Assembly: GCA_900766925.1 (NCBI GenBank)
Contig: CAAFXG010000530.1
Location: 12,523-76,522 of the forward strand
From: Lachnospiraceae bacterium
GTDB taxonomy: Bacteria > Bacillota > Clostridia > Lachnospirales > Lachnospiraceae
Direction: 5' to 3'
Length of the DNA stretch: 64,000 bases
The notes below the pieces were generated by a model that saw only the letters and a list, made by a program, of their open reading frames with translations, was not told the origin of the DNA and ran no database searches. A program made the translations under genes and the position numbers. Shown in pieces: positions 1 to 8,481 of this stretch; within the stretch, counting starts at the first letter, position 1; every line of letters starts with the position of its first letter.

Positions 1-402
1 TACAGGACCAAGCTTCTCCAGGTTAGACCAATCCTTGAATACACAAAGAAATCTTGTAATTCCACCCTCAACAAGCATCTCATAGGTAACGTCTGCCTGT
101 GATATACCTGTCTGTGGCATTGCATCGATAATATTGTTAATCATGATACAAAGTGGTCTCTTATTCTCAAGTGACTCATCAATCCACTCTCCTGTAAGTT
201 CACTTAACACATATCCGTCCTTCTGAACAACCTGAATATTCTCAGCATTGTCCATCGTTGAAACAGGTGAAACATTTATAGTTGCTTCAGTTGTTACTTC
301 AGGCTCTGTTGTAACCTCTTCCGTCTTCTTACCACAGCCGGAAAATACAGCCGTTGCAAGCATAGCTCCTGTTAATAATAAAGCAATTTTATTCTTCTTC
401 AT
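1..402 (-). CDS. DUF3048 (YerB-like) lipoprotein, 3' part outside window
   Basis: The reading frame opens with ATG at 402 and runs uninterrupted for 134 codons to the window edge, so only the N-terminal part is visible. It begins MKKNKIALLL, a hydrophobic stretch and a lipobox ending in FSGC with the lipidated cysteine at about residue 23, followed by a Thr/Glu-rich linker. From about residue 60 it matches the start of the DUF3048/YerB family, with RPLCIMINN and then QTGISQADVTYEMLVEGG. It is therefore expected to be exported and anchored on the outer face of the membrane; the family's function is not firmly known. The first 14 bp overlap the end of ybeY, so translation is probably coupled, although AAAGGA lies rather far upstream. 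Confidence 0.82.
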   Translation of the reverse strand, partial: MKKNKIALLLTGAMLATAVFSGCGKKTEEVTTEPEVTTEATINVSPVSTMDNAENIQVVQKDGYVLSELTGEWIDESLENKRPLCIMINNIIDAMPQTGISQADVTYEMLVEGGITRFLCVFKDWSNLEKLGPV

Positions 403-901
403 TGTCTCGTGTATATCCTTTCGTTGTTAATATTTTTTCTTGTATTATTTCCATATTCTGACGTTCCAAATCATCAACATGGTCATAACCCGCAAGATGA
501 AGCATACTGTGCGCAGTCAAAAACGCAACCTCCCTTCTTCTTGTATGACCATATTCCTCAGCCTGTGTTCTGATTCTGTCAATATTAAGAATAATATCAC
601 CAAGTACAAGCTCTCCGGTATCCTGATTAAAGTATTCGGCAGGATTGTCCTCCAAGCCGCTAAAATCACCGGGTATATCATATTCAATCATAGGAAATGA
701 CAACACATCCGTTGGGGAATTAATATTCCTGTAATCATTGTTAATAACCTGAATACCTTCATTGTCCGTAAACAGCACATTTACCTCACATTCATAGGGA
801 CACTCAAGATAATCAAGAGATGCCTGGACAATATCCTCAACAATTGCCTGATAATTCTCAGGCAGCCTGTCATCCACTTCGTTTTCAAAATAAACACTCA
901 T
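389..901 (-). CDS. ybeY: Endoribonuclease YbeY (rRNA maturation factor)
   Basis: 170 aa, the normal length for the family. The zinc-binding signature HSMLHLAGYDH is present, giving the HxxxHxxxxxH histidines 131, 135 and 141, preceded by the conserved segment SPTDVLSFP at 62-70. YbeY is a metal-dependent RNase needed for 16S rRNA 3'-end maturation and late 30S quality control. It follows phoH by 63 bp, the usual ybeZ/phoH-ybeY partnership. AAGGA ten bases before the ATG is the ribosome binding site. A separate promoter (931-959) lies in the short gap after phoH, so it may be transcribed both with and without phoH. The 3' end overlaps the lipoprotein start. Confidence 0.96.
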   Translation of the reverse strand: MSVYFENEVDDRLPENYQAIVEDIVQASLDYLECPYECEVNVLFTDNEGIQVINNDYRNINSPTDVLSFPMIEYDIPGDFSGLEDNPAEYFNQDTGELVLGDIILNIDRIRTQAEEYGHTRRREVAFLTAHSMLHLAGYDHVDDLERQNMEIIQEKILTTKGYTRDNEEE

Positions 902-930
902 TATACTATGTTCCTTCTCACAACTATTAT

Positions 931-959
931 ATTATACTAAAAAAACACTATATAATCAA
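931..959 (-). promoter_or_regulatory. Predicted sigma-A promoter for ybeY
   Basis: Minus strand: -35 TTGATT (954-959), 17 bp spacer, -10 TATAAT (931-936). It lies in the short gap after the phoH stop and would start transcription about 25 bp before ybeY. Confidence 0.55.
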
Positions 960-964
960 GCAAG

Positions 965-1984
965 TCAATGTTTTTTATAGGTATTTTTTTCATTCTTTCC
1001 GTATTGATTTTTGCTTTTTTCAAGCTTTGCCTCATATTGCTCATATGCATTAACAATTTTTTGAACAAGGGGATGTCTTACCACATCTTCGCCTGTAAAA
1101 TTAATTACAGCTATATCATCAATTCTGTTTAGAACCTTAAGTGCAACCTCAAGTCCCGACGTTGTATCCTTAGGCAAATCCTTCTGTGATAAATCTCCTG
1201 TAATAATCGCCTTAGAGCCAAATCCAATTCGTGTCAAAAACATCTTCATCTGGGCAGGTGTTGTATTTTGTGCTTCATCTAAAACAATGTACGCATTATC
1301 TAAGGTTCTGCCTCTCATATAAGCAAGCGGTGCAACCTCAATAAGTCCCTTTTCCATATTCTTCATAAATGACTCTGCACCCATAATCTCATACAGGGCA
1401 TCATAGAGAGGTCTCAGATAAGGGTCAACCTTACTTTGTAAGTCCCCGGGCAGAAAACCAAGCTTTTCACCGGCCTCTATGGCTGGACGTGTAAGTATAA
1501 TTCTGTTTACCTCATTATTCTTGAATGCAGTGATTGCCTTTGCCATTGCAAGATATGTCTTTCCTGTACCTGCAGGGCCAACACCAAAAACTATCATATT
1601 TTTATCAATTGCATCAACATACTTTTTCTGTCCAAGCGTCTTTGCCTTGACCGGTTTTCCGCTTATTGTGTGACATATAAGATTAACATCCCTGTCAAGC
1701 TCACTAATCGCCTCAACCTTGTCCGATTTGGTTAATGATATTGCATAATTCACATTCTGCTCCGAAATAACATTTCCGTTTGATGCCAGCTTAACAAGCT
1801 GATTAATTACTGCTGTAGCATGTGTTACATTTCCCGGTTCTCCAACAAGCTTCAGTGTATCATCTCTTAATACAGCCGTTACATGATATGCCTTTTCGAT
1901 ATTTTTAATATTTTTATCAAATTGCCCGAAAACATTCTGAATATGCTGATTAGGTATTTTTATATTTTCAGATATTGAACTCAT
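965..1984 (-). CDS. phoH: PhoH family ATPase
   Basis: 339 aa. An N-terminal KH-like region precedes a P-loop NTPase domain with Walker A GPAGTGKT at 136-143 and Walker B VLDEAQN with D236/E237. This is the PhoH/YbeZ family, cytoplasmic ATPases linked by conserved synteny to YbeY and rRNA processing. Its ATG overlaps the yqfD stop in an ATGA arrangement (1981-1984), indicating translational coupling with the sporulation gene upstream. The order yqfC-yqfD-phoH-ybeY is typical of Firmicutes. The C-terminus is a Lys/Asn-rich tail. The family is certain; the precise substrate is not. Confidence 0.95.
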   Translation of the reverse strand: MSSISENIKIPNQHIQNVFGQFDKNIKNIEKAYHVTAVLRDDTLKLVGEPGNVTHATAVINQLVKLASNGNVISEQNVNYAISLTKSDKVEAISELDRDVNLICHTISGKPVKAKTLGQKKYVDAIDKNMIVFGVGPAGTGKTYLAMAKAITAFKNNEVNRIILTRPAIEAGEKLGFLPGDLQSKVDPYLRPLYDALYEIMGAESFMKNMEKGLIEVAPLAYMRGRTLDNAYIVLDEAQNTTPAQMKMFLTRIGFGSKAIITGDLSQKDLPKDTTSGLEVALKVLNRIDDIAVINFTGEDVVRHPLVQKIVNAYEQYEAKLEKSKNQYGKNEKNTYKKH

Positions 1985-3198
1985 TTAGTTTCTTCTCCTT
2001 GTTCAAATATTGTGATATCAGAAGGAACACCTATAAGCTCCTTTGCAACAATTTTACCTTTTGCCTCACATAATTCTTCACCGACTTTTATTGTAACATT
2101 ATTTTCAAGTATTTCCACCCCTTTTTTGCGTAATTCTTCCATATATACATCAAGTCGTGCTCTTGCCTTCTGTGTTGCCTCAGACTCATTATATTTCATT
2201 TTCTCCGGCATATACTCCCTTACGACGGTCTTTTTTATACCAATCGGCATATAATATGCATTTCCAAGTCTTAAATTATAATCACCTGTAATATAATCAC
2301 TTGAACTATCCTTAAATTCAGCGTGATATGGTGTATATACCTTTCCGAAAAGCATAACTGAAAAATACGTTTTTTTATTCCCTGTATATGCTTTATCGTA
2401 ATACTCCAAAGGAAATTCATCATCATACTCATACTCAGATATAGCATAAATATCTCCATCAGCCGGTATATATTCAGTTTCAATTAATTCATCATATTCA
2501 TTATAAATATTTACTGCTCCTGTTATTAATATATCTCCCTTTTTTACCTCTTCTCCGATATCCGATATTTTTTTGCCGCTTCTTACAATCATATCTGTGA
2601 TAACTCCGTCCTTAGAAGCAACAATGTTACAAGGCAAATCACTTTTTTTAATCAAATCCGGTTCAACCGTTTCAGTTAAGACAACATTTAGTGATGTTCC
2701 CACCACATCACAGCTTATCCATGCAACCTTTTCATATTTTTCTCTGAGCTCCTTCTCGAGTGCAGTACAATTAATTTCTTGACGGGGTGTTCCGATATGT
2801 ACATAATTATTTGCAATATCACTTATTATCTGTTCTTCTGTATATACATTAGTTCCGGTTACATTAATGTCCCATATAAAAAATGTAAAACCATAAAGCA
2901 TCATAAGACACAATACAAATCCAATCGCAAAGCATTTCCTTTTCTTGTATCTGTAAAAGAAAAAGGGAAGACCCTTCTTGTTGTTCACATATATATCAAC
3001 ATTAAGCTTTTTACCGTACTCTAAAATTTTTTTGTAATACTTTTTGCTAATACATAACGTCACTTCTTCCTCATTCGAATTAATTTCCCATATATCAATA
3101 GCATTTTTTGAACAGATATTCAGGAAACGATTACAATCTCTTCCGGTAACCCTGATGAATAAATATCCCTTAAGCCATCTGACCAATATTGCAAACAT
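1981..3198 (-). CDS. yqfD: Sporulation protein YqfD
   Basis: 405 aa. The N-terminus carries the family hallmark LKGYLFIRVTGRDCNRFLNI, and a single membrane segment follows a Lys/Arg-rich stretch at roughly residues 88-110 (CFAIGFVLCLMMLYGFTFF); the rest is predicted outside the membrane. In Bacillus yqfD is expressed in the mother cell under sigma-E and is needed for normal sporulation. GGGGAG lies six bases before the ATG. It is 15 bp downstream of yqfC and overlaps phoH by 4 bp. Together with dpaA/dpaB at the other end of the window it supports a spore-forming host. Confidence 0.92.
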   Translation of the reverse strand: MFAILVRWLKGYLFIRVTGRDCNRFLNICSKNAIDIWEINSNEEEVTLCISKKYYKKILEYGKKLNVDIYVNNKKGLPFFFYRYKKRKCFAIGFVLCLMMLYGFTFFIWDINVTGTNVYTEEQIISDIANNYVHIGTPRQEINCTALEKELREKYEKVAWISCDVVGTSLNVVLTETVEPDLIKKSDLPCNIVASKDGVITDMIVRSGKKISDIGEEVKKGDILITGAVNIYNEYDELIETEYIPADGDIYAISEYEYDDEFPLEYYDKAYTGNKKTYFSVMLFGKVYTPYHAEFKDSSSDYITGDYNLRLGNAYYMPIGIKKTVVREYMPEKMKYNESEATQKARARLDVYMEELRKKGVEILENNVTIKVGEELCEAKGKIVAKELIGVPSDITIFEQGEETK

Positions 3199-3213
3199 AG
3201 AAATCTCCCCAAT

Positions 3214-3420
3214 CTATGAATCTGACCATTTAATTTCAGATATGCAGCCTGAAATTTGCATTTGTATACCATTAAATGAGGTAATACGAAGATTTTCGCC
3301 ATTTATTTCCAGATTCTTTTTGTGACATTTTATAGAAATATGTAAATCATCAAAGCTGATTATGCTTTTGTATCCGTCAATATGGACTGATTTTTGATCT
3401 AAAAGAGTTACTCTGGTCAT
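3214..3420 (-). CDS. yqfC: Sporulation protein YqfC (short)
   Basis: 68 aa, shorter than the usual ~90 aa of the YqfC family. The pattern VTLLDQKSVHIDGYKSIISF followed by an alternating hydrophobic beta-rich stretch and ending GCISEIKW fits YqfC, and the gene sits directly before yqfD as in other spore formers. An in-frame TAA lies six codons upstream of the ATG, so no long N-terminal extension is possible; the ~25 N-terminal residues found in many homologues are absent. The ribosome binding site is weak. It is probably mother-cell expressed, but I cannot identify a sporulation-sigma promoter with confidence. Confidence 0.75.
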   Translation of the reverse strand: MTRVTLLDQKSVHIDGYKSIISFDDLHISIKCHKKNLEINGENLRITSFNGIQMQISGCISEIKWSDS

Positions 3421-3490
3421 ACTGCCACATTCCGTTTTTTATATATTATTCAAACAGTCACGTAAGTAGACCAGCATATGATTTATAATA

Positions 3491-3545
3491 TAAAAACGGA
3501 CTGCCATATGAATGTTACATATATATCATTCACATGACAGTCCTT
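3491..3545 (-). terminator. Rho-independent terminator after rpsU
   Basis: On the minus strand a 17-bp stem (arms at 3527-3543 and 3498-3514, two G-U pairs) with a short AT-rich loop is followed directly by GTTTTTATATT. It sits 30 bp past the rpsU stop codon and separates rpsU from the yqfC-yqfD-phoH genes. Confidence 0.85.
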
Positions 3546-3574
3546 GTATAATTCTAAAAATTCAAAGCATAAAT

Positions 3575-3751
3575 TTATTTATACTTGCGCTTTCTAGCAG
3601 CCTCAGACTTCTTCTTACGCTTAACACTTGGCTTCTCGTAATGCTCTCTCTTACGAATCTCCTGCTGAATACCTGCCTTAGCACAGTTTCTCTTGAATCT
3701 ACGAAGAGCGCTATCTAAAGTCTCATTCTCTTTTACGATTACGTTTGACAT
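3575..3751 (-). CDS. rpsU: 30S ribosomal protein S21
   Basis: 58 aa, basic, beginning MSNVIVKENE and ending KKKSEAARKRKYK; this is the full S21 family length. S21 binds the 30S platform near the 3' end of 16S rRNA. The frame is open further upstream, but the ATG at 3751 is preceded by GGAGGGTGAGAG and matches the family N-terminus, so the longer 86-codon reading is rejected. It has its own strong promoter (3841-3868) and terminator (3491-3545) and so forms a single-gene unit between clpP and yqfC. Confidence 0.97.
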   Translation of the reverse strand: MSNVIVKENETLDSALRRFKRNCAKAGIQQEIRKREHYEKPSVKRKKKSEAARKRKYK

Positions 3752-3840
3752 ACTTCTCTCACCCTCCCTCCAGTTGCAAACTCTTAAAATCCCGTGCATA
3801 ATAACAACTGTTTGGGTAAATTCCAAAATGCACAACTAAG

Positions 3841-3868
3841 ATTATAACACAATATATTATTTCGTCAA
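3841..3868 (-). promoter_or_regulatory. Sigma-A promoter for rpsU
   Basis: Minus strand: -35 TTGACG (3863-3868), 16 bp spacer, -10 TATAAT (3841-3846), predicted start near 3834 and an ~80-nt leader before rpsU. Confidence 0.8.
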
Positions 3869-3869
3869 C

Positions 3870-3893
3870 AAAAAATTGAAATTAATTCCAATT
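3870..3893 (-). terminator. Possible weak terminator after clpP
   Basis: On the minus strand an AT-only 9-bp stem (AATTGGAAT pairing with ATTTCAATT) is followed by TTTT, 40 bp after the clpP stop and just before the rpsU promoter. The low GC makes it weak; it could equally be chance in AT-rich sequence. Confidence 0.35.
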
Positions 3894-3934
3894 ATTTGCA
3901 AAATAATCTACATTTTATTAAATAACTACTTTAA

Positions 3935-4519
3935 CTACGCTCTGTTAGTATAAATATGATCTATAAGACCATAATCCTTAGCCTGCTGGGCAGTCAGGAA
4001 ATTATCACGCTCTGTATCTCTTTCAATCACCTCAAGAGGCTTACCGGTATTCTCGCTAAGAATACGATTAAGCTTTTCTCTTGTTCTGATAATATGGTCT
4101 GCGTGAATCTTCATATCAGTTGCCTGCCCCTGTGCTCCGCCAAGAGGCTGATGTATCATAATCTCAGAATTAGGGAGAGCTATTCTTTTGCCCTTTGTGC
4201 CCCCTGACAAAAGGAACGCTCCCATACTTGCAGCCATGCCAACACAAATTGTAGAAACATCGCACTTGATATAATTCATAGTGTCATAAATTCCAAATCC
4301 TGCGCTCACGGAACCGCCCGGACTGTTAATATATAAACTAATGTCCTTATTCGGATCCTCTGATTCAAGAAACAGAAGCTGTGCAATAACAAGGCTTGCT
4401 GTTGTATCATTTACCTCATCTGCAAGAAAAATAATTCTTTCCTTCAACAATCGGGAATAAATATCGTATGACCTCTCACCTCTGCTGGTCTGTTCTACGA
4501 CGGTAGGTACTAATGCCAT
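3935..4519 (-). CDS. clpP: ATP-dependent Clp protease proteolytic subunit
   Basis: 194 aa, the normal ClpP length. The catalytic triad is complete: Ser98 in GMAASMGAF, His123 in MIHQPLGG and Asp172 in ERDNF. ClpP assembles into a 14-mer chamber and degrades substrates delivered by ClpX, ClpC or ClpA-type unfoldases; none of these, nor tig, is adjacent here. GGAGG lies seven bases before the ATG. It follows alaS by 52 bp on the same strand with no convincing terminator between, so it may be read from the upstream operon. No CtsR operator is visible in the short gap. Confidence 0.97.
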   Translation of the reverse strand: MALVPTVVEQTSRGERSYDIYSRLLKERIIFLADEVNDTTASLVIAQLLFLESEDPNKDISLYINSPGGSVSAGFGIYDTMNYIKCDVSTICVGMAASMGAFLLSGGTKGKRIALPNSEIMIHQPLGGAQGQATDMKIHADHIIRTREKLNRILSENTGKPLEVIERDTERDNFLTAQQAKDYGLIDHIYTNRA

Positions 4520-4571
4520 TATATGACCTCCAAACTTTTAAATGTATTAAACAAATCCCTATATTAACAAT

Positions 4572-7211
4572 TTAACTAAGCTGAAGCTTTGCCTCATCTA
4601 CACCTGCAGCAAGTGCCTCATCAATTCCTGCCGGATTTTTACCACCTGCCTGAGCCATGTTAGGGCGTCCACCGCCACCGCCACCTACCATAGGTGCAAT
4701 CTTCTTGACAATGTTACCCGCATGTGCTCCTGCCTTAACGGCATCATCCGTAACCATAACAATAAGGTTTACTTTACCTTCGACATCAGATGCAAGAATA
4801 ATCACTGACTTTCCAAGCTTATTCTTAAAGTCATCACCAAGATTACGAAGTGCATTCATGTCAACACCCTGCATCTTAACAGGAAGAATCTTTGTTTCTC
4901 CCGCCTCAACCACATTAGCCATTGCATCTCCTGCAGAATCCTTAGCCATCTTATCCTTTAGCTTCTGATTCTCGGACTGAAGAGCCTTAATCTCTGCCAT
5001 CATTGCCTCTATTCTCTCTGCAAGCTTAGCAGGCTCTGTCTTAGCCGCAACACTTGCTTTAACAAGTTCAGCTTCAATATTCTTATAATAATCATATGCA
5101 CCCTTTGAAGTAAGTGCCTCAATACGTCTGGTTCCTGCGGCAACACCGGACTCTGAAACAATCTTAAAAGTATTAATTTCGCCTGTATTGGATACGTGGG
5201 TACCACCACATAATTCCTTAGAGAAGTCACCCATCATTACAACACGGACTGACTCTCCGTACTTCTCACCGAAAAGTGCCATTGCACCGGTTTTCTTAGC
5301 CTCATCAAGAGTCATTACCTTTGTATCTACAGGAAGGTCAGCCTCAATCTGAGCATTTACAATAGCTTCAACCTTTGCAATTTCTTCTGCAGTCATTGCC
5401 TGATCATGCGAAAAATCAAAACGAAGTCTGCCCGCTTCCACAAGAGAACCTGCCTGCTCAACATGATCACCAAGAACCGTCTTCAGTGCCTTCTGAAGAA
5501 GATGTGTTGCAGAATGGTTTTTGCAGATAAGACCTCTGTTATCCGTATCAACCTTAAGGGTTGCAACATCGGACACGTTCAATTCACCTGATTCCATATA
5601 TCCCACATGCGCTATCTTTCCACCTACAACCTTGATTGTATCTTCAACAACAAAGGTGCCATTATCAGTCTTAATTATACCCTTATCACCTGTCTGACCG
5701 CCCATTGTGGCATAGAAAGGTGTTTTTGCAGTGATAATCGATGCCTGTGTTCCCTCTGATACTGTATCCGTAATTTCCTTGTCTGTAGTAATTGCAATTA
5801 TCTTATCTGTAAGCTCAAGTTTATCATAGCCGACAAATTCAGAGGTCATATCGGCAGGAAGCTGCTCATAAACCGTTGCGTCTGCACCCATATATGTTGT
5901 TGTTTTACGGGCCTTTCTTGCAGTTTCCTTCTGAATATTCATACACTTTGTAAAACCATCTTCATCGACGGTAATATTTTCCTCTTCGAGAATTTCTTTT
6001 GTCAAATCAAGAGGGAAGCCATAGGTATCATATAATTTGAAAGCCTTATCACCACTTAATACAGAGTTGCCCGAAGCCTTAACCTCATCAATATAATCCT
6101 TAAGGATTGCAAGACCTGTATCAATTGTCTTATTGAAGCTGTCCTCTTCCTTGTCAATCTTATTAAAGATATATTCCTTTTTCTCGCCAAGCTCAGGATA
6201 TGCATCCTTTGAAACCTCAATAACAGTGTTTGCAAGCTGTGAAAGGAATTTACCCTCTATTCCAAGAAGTCTGCCATGTCTTGCGGCACGACGAAGAAGT
6301 CTTCTTAAAACATAACCGCGTCCCTCGTTTGAAGGAACTATTCCGTCTGAAGTCATAAATGTAACTGAGCGAATATGGTCAGTTATAAGTCTTATTGAAA
6401 CGTCCTTAGCCGGGTCCTCCTGATAGGTAACACCTGCGAGCTCACATACCTTATCACGAAGTGCTTTGATTGTATCAACATCAAAAATTGAATCAACGTC
6501 CTGAACCACAACAGCAAGTCTCTCAAGACCCATACCCGTGTCGATATTCTTCTGTTCAAGCTCTGTATAATTATTATGTCCGTCATTATCAAACTGTGTA
6601 AATACATTGTTCCATACTTCCATGTATCTGTCACAATCACAGCCTACCGTACAATCCGGTTTTCCACAACCGTATTTTTCACCACGATCATAATAAACCT
6701 CCGAACAAGGACCACAAGGACCTGCACCATGCTCCCAGAAATTATCAGCCTTACCAAACTTAAAGATTCTTTCAGGCGAAATTCCTATTTCCCTGTGCCA
6801 GATATCAAAGGCCTCGTCATCCTCCTCATATACTGAAGGGTAAAGTCTGTTCTTATCAAGTCCCACAACCTCTGTCAAAAACTCCCAGGTCCATGCAATA
6901 GCCTCATGCTTAAAATAATCTCCAAAAGAGAAATTACCAAGCATTTCGAAGAAGGTACCATGTCTTGCAGTCTTACCTACATTCTCGATATCGCCCGTAC
7001 GTATACACTTCTGGCATGTGGTTACCCTTCTGCGAGGTGGAATCTCCTGACCCGTAAAATATGGCTTAAGAGGTGCCATACCCGAGTTAATAAGAAGTAA
7101 ACTGTTATCATTATGTGGAATTAATGAGAAGCTGTTTAACTTCAAATGTCCCTTGCTCTCAAAAAATTCCAAAAACATCTTCCTAAGTTCATTTACACCG
7201 TAGTTTTTCAC
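4572..7211 (-). CDS. alaS: Alanyl-tRNA synthetase
   Basis: 879 aa, full length. The class II catalytic core comes first (MFLEFFESKGH, then the ARHGTFFEMLGNFSFGDYFK motif), then the editing domain with the zinc-ligand clusters NHSATHLL and LCGGTHVSNTG, then the C-terminal DHHA1-like region ending in GGGGGGRPNMAQAGG. The enzyme charges tRNA-Ala and edits mischarged Ser and Gly. The start codon is GTG at 7211, ten bases after a strong AGGAGG; that SD lies inside the end of the small membrane ORF at 7214-7342, whose stop is 2 bp before the GTG, implying coupled translation. No T-box leader is visible. Confidence 0.97.
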   Translation of the reverse strand: MKNYGVNELRKMFLEFFESKGHLKLNSFSLIPHNDNSLLLINSGMAPLKPYFTGQEIPPRRRVTTCQKCIRTGDIENVGKTARHGTFFEMLGNFSFGDYFKHEAIAWTWEFLTEVVGLDKNRLYPSVYEEDDEAFDIWHREIGISPERIFKFGKADNFWEHGAGPCGPCSEVYYDRGEKYGCGKPDCTVGCDCDRYMEVWNNVFTQFDNDGHNNYTELEQKNIDTGMGLERLAVVVQDVDSIFDVDTIKALRDKVCELAGVTYQEDPAKDVSIRLITDHIRSVTFMTSDGIVPSNEGRGYVLRRLLRRAARHGRLLGIEGKFLSQLANTVIEVSKDAYPELGEKKEYIFNKIDKEEDSFNKTIDTGLAILKDYIDEVKASGNSVLSGDKAFKLYDTYGFPLDLTKEILEEENITVDEDGFTKCMNIQKETARKARKTTTYMGADATVYEQLPADMTSEFVGYDKLELTDKIIAITTDKEITDTVSEGTQASIITAKTPFYATMGGQTGDKGIIKTDNGTFVVEDTIKVVGGKIAHVGYMESGELNVSDVATLKVDTDNRGLICKNHSATHLLQKALKTVLGDHVEQAGSLVEAGRLRFDFSHDQAMTAEEIAKVEAIVNAQIEADLPVDTKVMTLDEAKKTGAMALFGEKYGESVRVVMMGDFSKELCGGTHVSNTGEINTFKIVSESGVAAGTRRIEALTSKGAYDYYKNIEAELVKASVAAKTEPAKLAERIEAMMAEIKALQSENQKLKDKMAKDSAGDAMANVVEAGETKILPVKMQGVDMNALRNLGDDFKNKLGKSVIILASDVEGKVNLIVMVTDDAVKAGAHAGNIVKKIAPMVGGGGGGRPNMAQAGGKNPAGIDEALAAGVDEAKLQLS

Positions 7212-7213
7212 TT

Positions 7214-7342
7214 TTAAACTTCCTCCTGGTTGTCCTTATTTGCCCTTACTTTTTTGCCAACCATAATACCAAGATATGCACATACAAGCATGGCGACAAA
7301 TTTAATCAGATATACAATAAATTCACTTAACACTGCCCACAT
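7214..7342 (-). CDS. Small membrane protein, 42 aa, coupled to alaS
   Basis: An ORF below usual length cut-offs: 42 codons from ATG 7342 to TAA 7214, preceded by an ideal AGGAGG eight bases upstream. It begins MWAVLSEFIVYLIKF, forms one hydrophobic helix of about 25 residues (roughly 3-28, ending AYLGIMVGK), and finishes with a charged tail KKVRANKDNQEEV. This is the shape of a single-pass membrane peptide with a cytoplasmic basic/acidic C-terminus. The end of the gene carries the alaS SD, and the stop-to-start gap is 2 bp. Similar single-helix peptides occur near tRNA synthetase genes in related bacteria as far as I recall, but I cannot name a function. A chance ORF is unlikely given the SD and the hydrophobic pattern. 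Confidence 0.72.
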   Translation of the reverse strand: MWAVLSEFIVYLIKFVAMLVCAYLGIMVGKKVRANKDNQEEV

Positions 7343-7415
7343 ACCAATTCCTCCTGACATGTATATTATTTGTCACCAAACGAAGTTTGATGACCTATGC
7401 ACGCATCAGTGCACC

Positions 7416-7805
7416 TCATATTATTTCACGAACAAGCTCCCTGTAAAAGCATGTATTATTACCGGTATGACATGCCGGTCCCAATGGTTGAACCTTTGCA
7501 AGTATTGTATCCTTGTCACAATCAATATAAAGCGACTTGACAAATTGCAGATTACCGCTGGTATCCCCCTTTGTCCAAAGCTCCTGTCTGCTTCTGCTGA
7601 AATAGCACATCTTACCTGTACTGATAGTCTTTTCGTAAGCTTCCTTATTCATGTATGCAAGCATCAAAACCTCACCTGTTTCATAATGCTGTGTAACTAC
7701 AGGAATAAGACCATCCGAATTAAGCTTAAACTCAGAAAAATCAAAAGTACTTTCAGAGAGACTTACAGGTATATTATTATCCTTATTTATGTCTTCGTAT
7801 TCCAT
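7416..7805 (-). CDS. hisI: Phosphoribosyl-AMP cyclohydrolase
   Basis: 129 aa. The HisI domain is complete: SRSRQELWTKGDTSGN at 70-85, the metal site DCDKD (D95, D97, D99) and zinc cysteines C96, C112 and C119 in GPACHTGNNTCF. It opens the purine ring of PR-AMP in histidine synthesis. There is no fused HisE (pyrophosphohydrolase) domain; hisE must be elsewhere. An N-terminal extension of about 20 residues precedes the core. It is the last histidine gene of the operon, 15 bp after hisB, and 73 bp before the small alaS-coupled ORF. Confidence 0.95.
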   Translation of the reverse strand: MEYEDINKDNNIPVSLSESTFDFSEFKLNSDGLIPVVTQHYETGEVLMLAYMNKEAYEKTISTGKMCYFSRSRQELWTKGDTSGNLQFVKSLYIDCDKDTILAKVQPLGPACHTGNNTCFYRELVREII

Positions 7806-7820
7806 GTCATCCTCCGAAAT

Positions 7821-8414
7821 CTACAGGCTTCCCTTTGTAGATAATATCTGTCCTTCTAATCTTGTATCATAACTGGTTGCCTGATCAAGGGCTTTTGCAA
7901 AGGCTTTAAATGCAGCCTCTATAATATGATGATTATTTGAACCCGATAACTGCTTAATGTGCAAATTCATACCTGCACTGTACGATACCGCATAAAAAAA
8001 CTCTTTAACCATCTCTGTAGAAAAATATCCTACCTGTGGAACTGTAAGCTCAAGATCATATACCAGATATGGTCTTCCCGATAAATCTAAAGCACAGAGC
8101 ACAAGGGTTTCATCCATCGGAAGCATGAATGAGCCAAAACGGTTAATTCCCTGCTTGTCTCCTATTGCCTTTGCTATAGCCTGTCCAAGAACAATACCAG
8201 TATCCTCAATTGTATGGTGAGAATCAACAAGTAAATCCCCCTGAACCTTCACATTCAGATCAAAAAAGCCATGCTTTGCAAAGCTTGTGAGCATATGGTC
8301 AAAAAAACCGATTCCCGTGTCTATGGATGAATATCCGTTACCATCCAGATTAATTTCAATCTGAATATCTGTTTCTTTTGTTTTACGCGAAACTGCAGCT
8401 ACCCTGTCTACCAT
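7821..8414 (-). CDS. hisB: Imidazoleglycerol-phosphate dehydratase
   Basis: 197 aa, the monofunctional HisB of Firmicutes without the histidinol-phosphatase half found in E. coli. The two manganese-binding motifs are DSHHTIEDTGIVLG and SGSNNHHIIEAAFKAF, one in each half of the pseudo-duplicated fold. It converts IGP to imidazole-acetol phosphate. GGGAGTGG precedes the ATG. It lies 67 bp after hisD, with no terminator-like hairpin between them. Confidence 0.96.
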   Translation of the reverse strand: MVDRVAAVSRKTKETDIQIEINLDGNGYSSIDTGIGFFDHMLTSFAKHGFFDLNVKVQGDLLVDSHHTIEDTGIVLGQAIAKAIGDKQGINRFGSFMLPMDETLVLCALDLSGRPYLVYDLELTVPQVGYFSTEMVKEFFYAVSYSAGMNLHIKQLSGSNNHHIIEAAFKAFAKALDQATSYDTRLEGQILSTKGSL

Positions 8415-8481
8415 ATTACCACTCCCTAATATTCACAATATAACAATTCATTATATCACTCAAATACCAATTAATCAACTT

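Noticed and set aside
7376..7397. Hairpin between hisI and the small alaS-coupled ORF
   Set aside because: An 8-bp stem with a 5-nt loop exists on the minus strand, but no T-run follows, so it is not called as a terminator.
7230..7844. 204-codon plus-strand ORF opposite hisI and the alaS leader
   Set aside because: Antisense to hisI and the small membrane ORF, both supported by motifs or strong SDs; the translation is Cys/His/Ile-rich with no family features.
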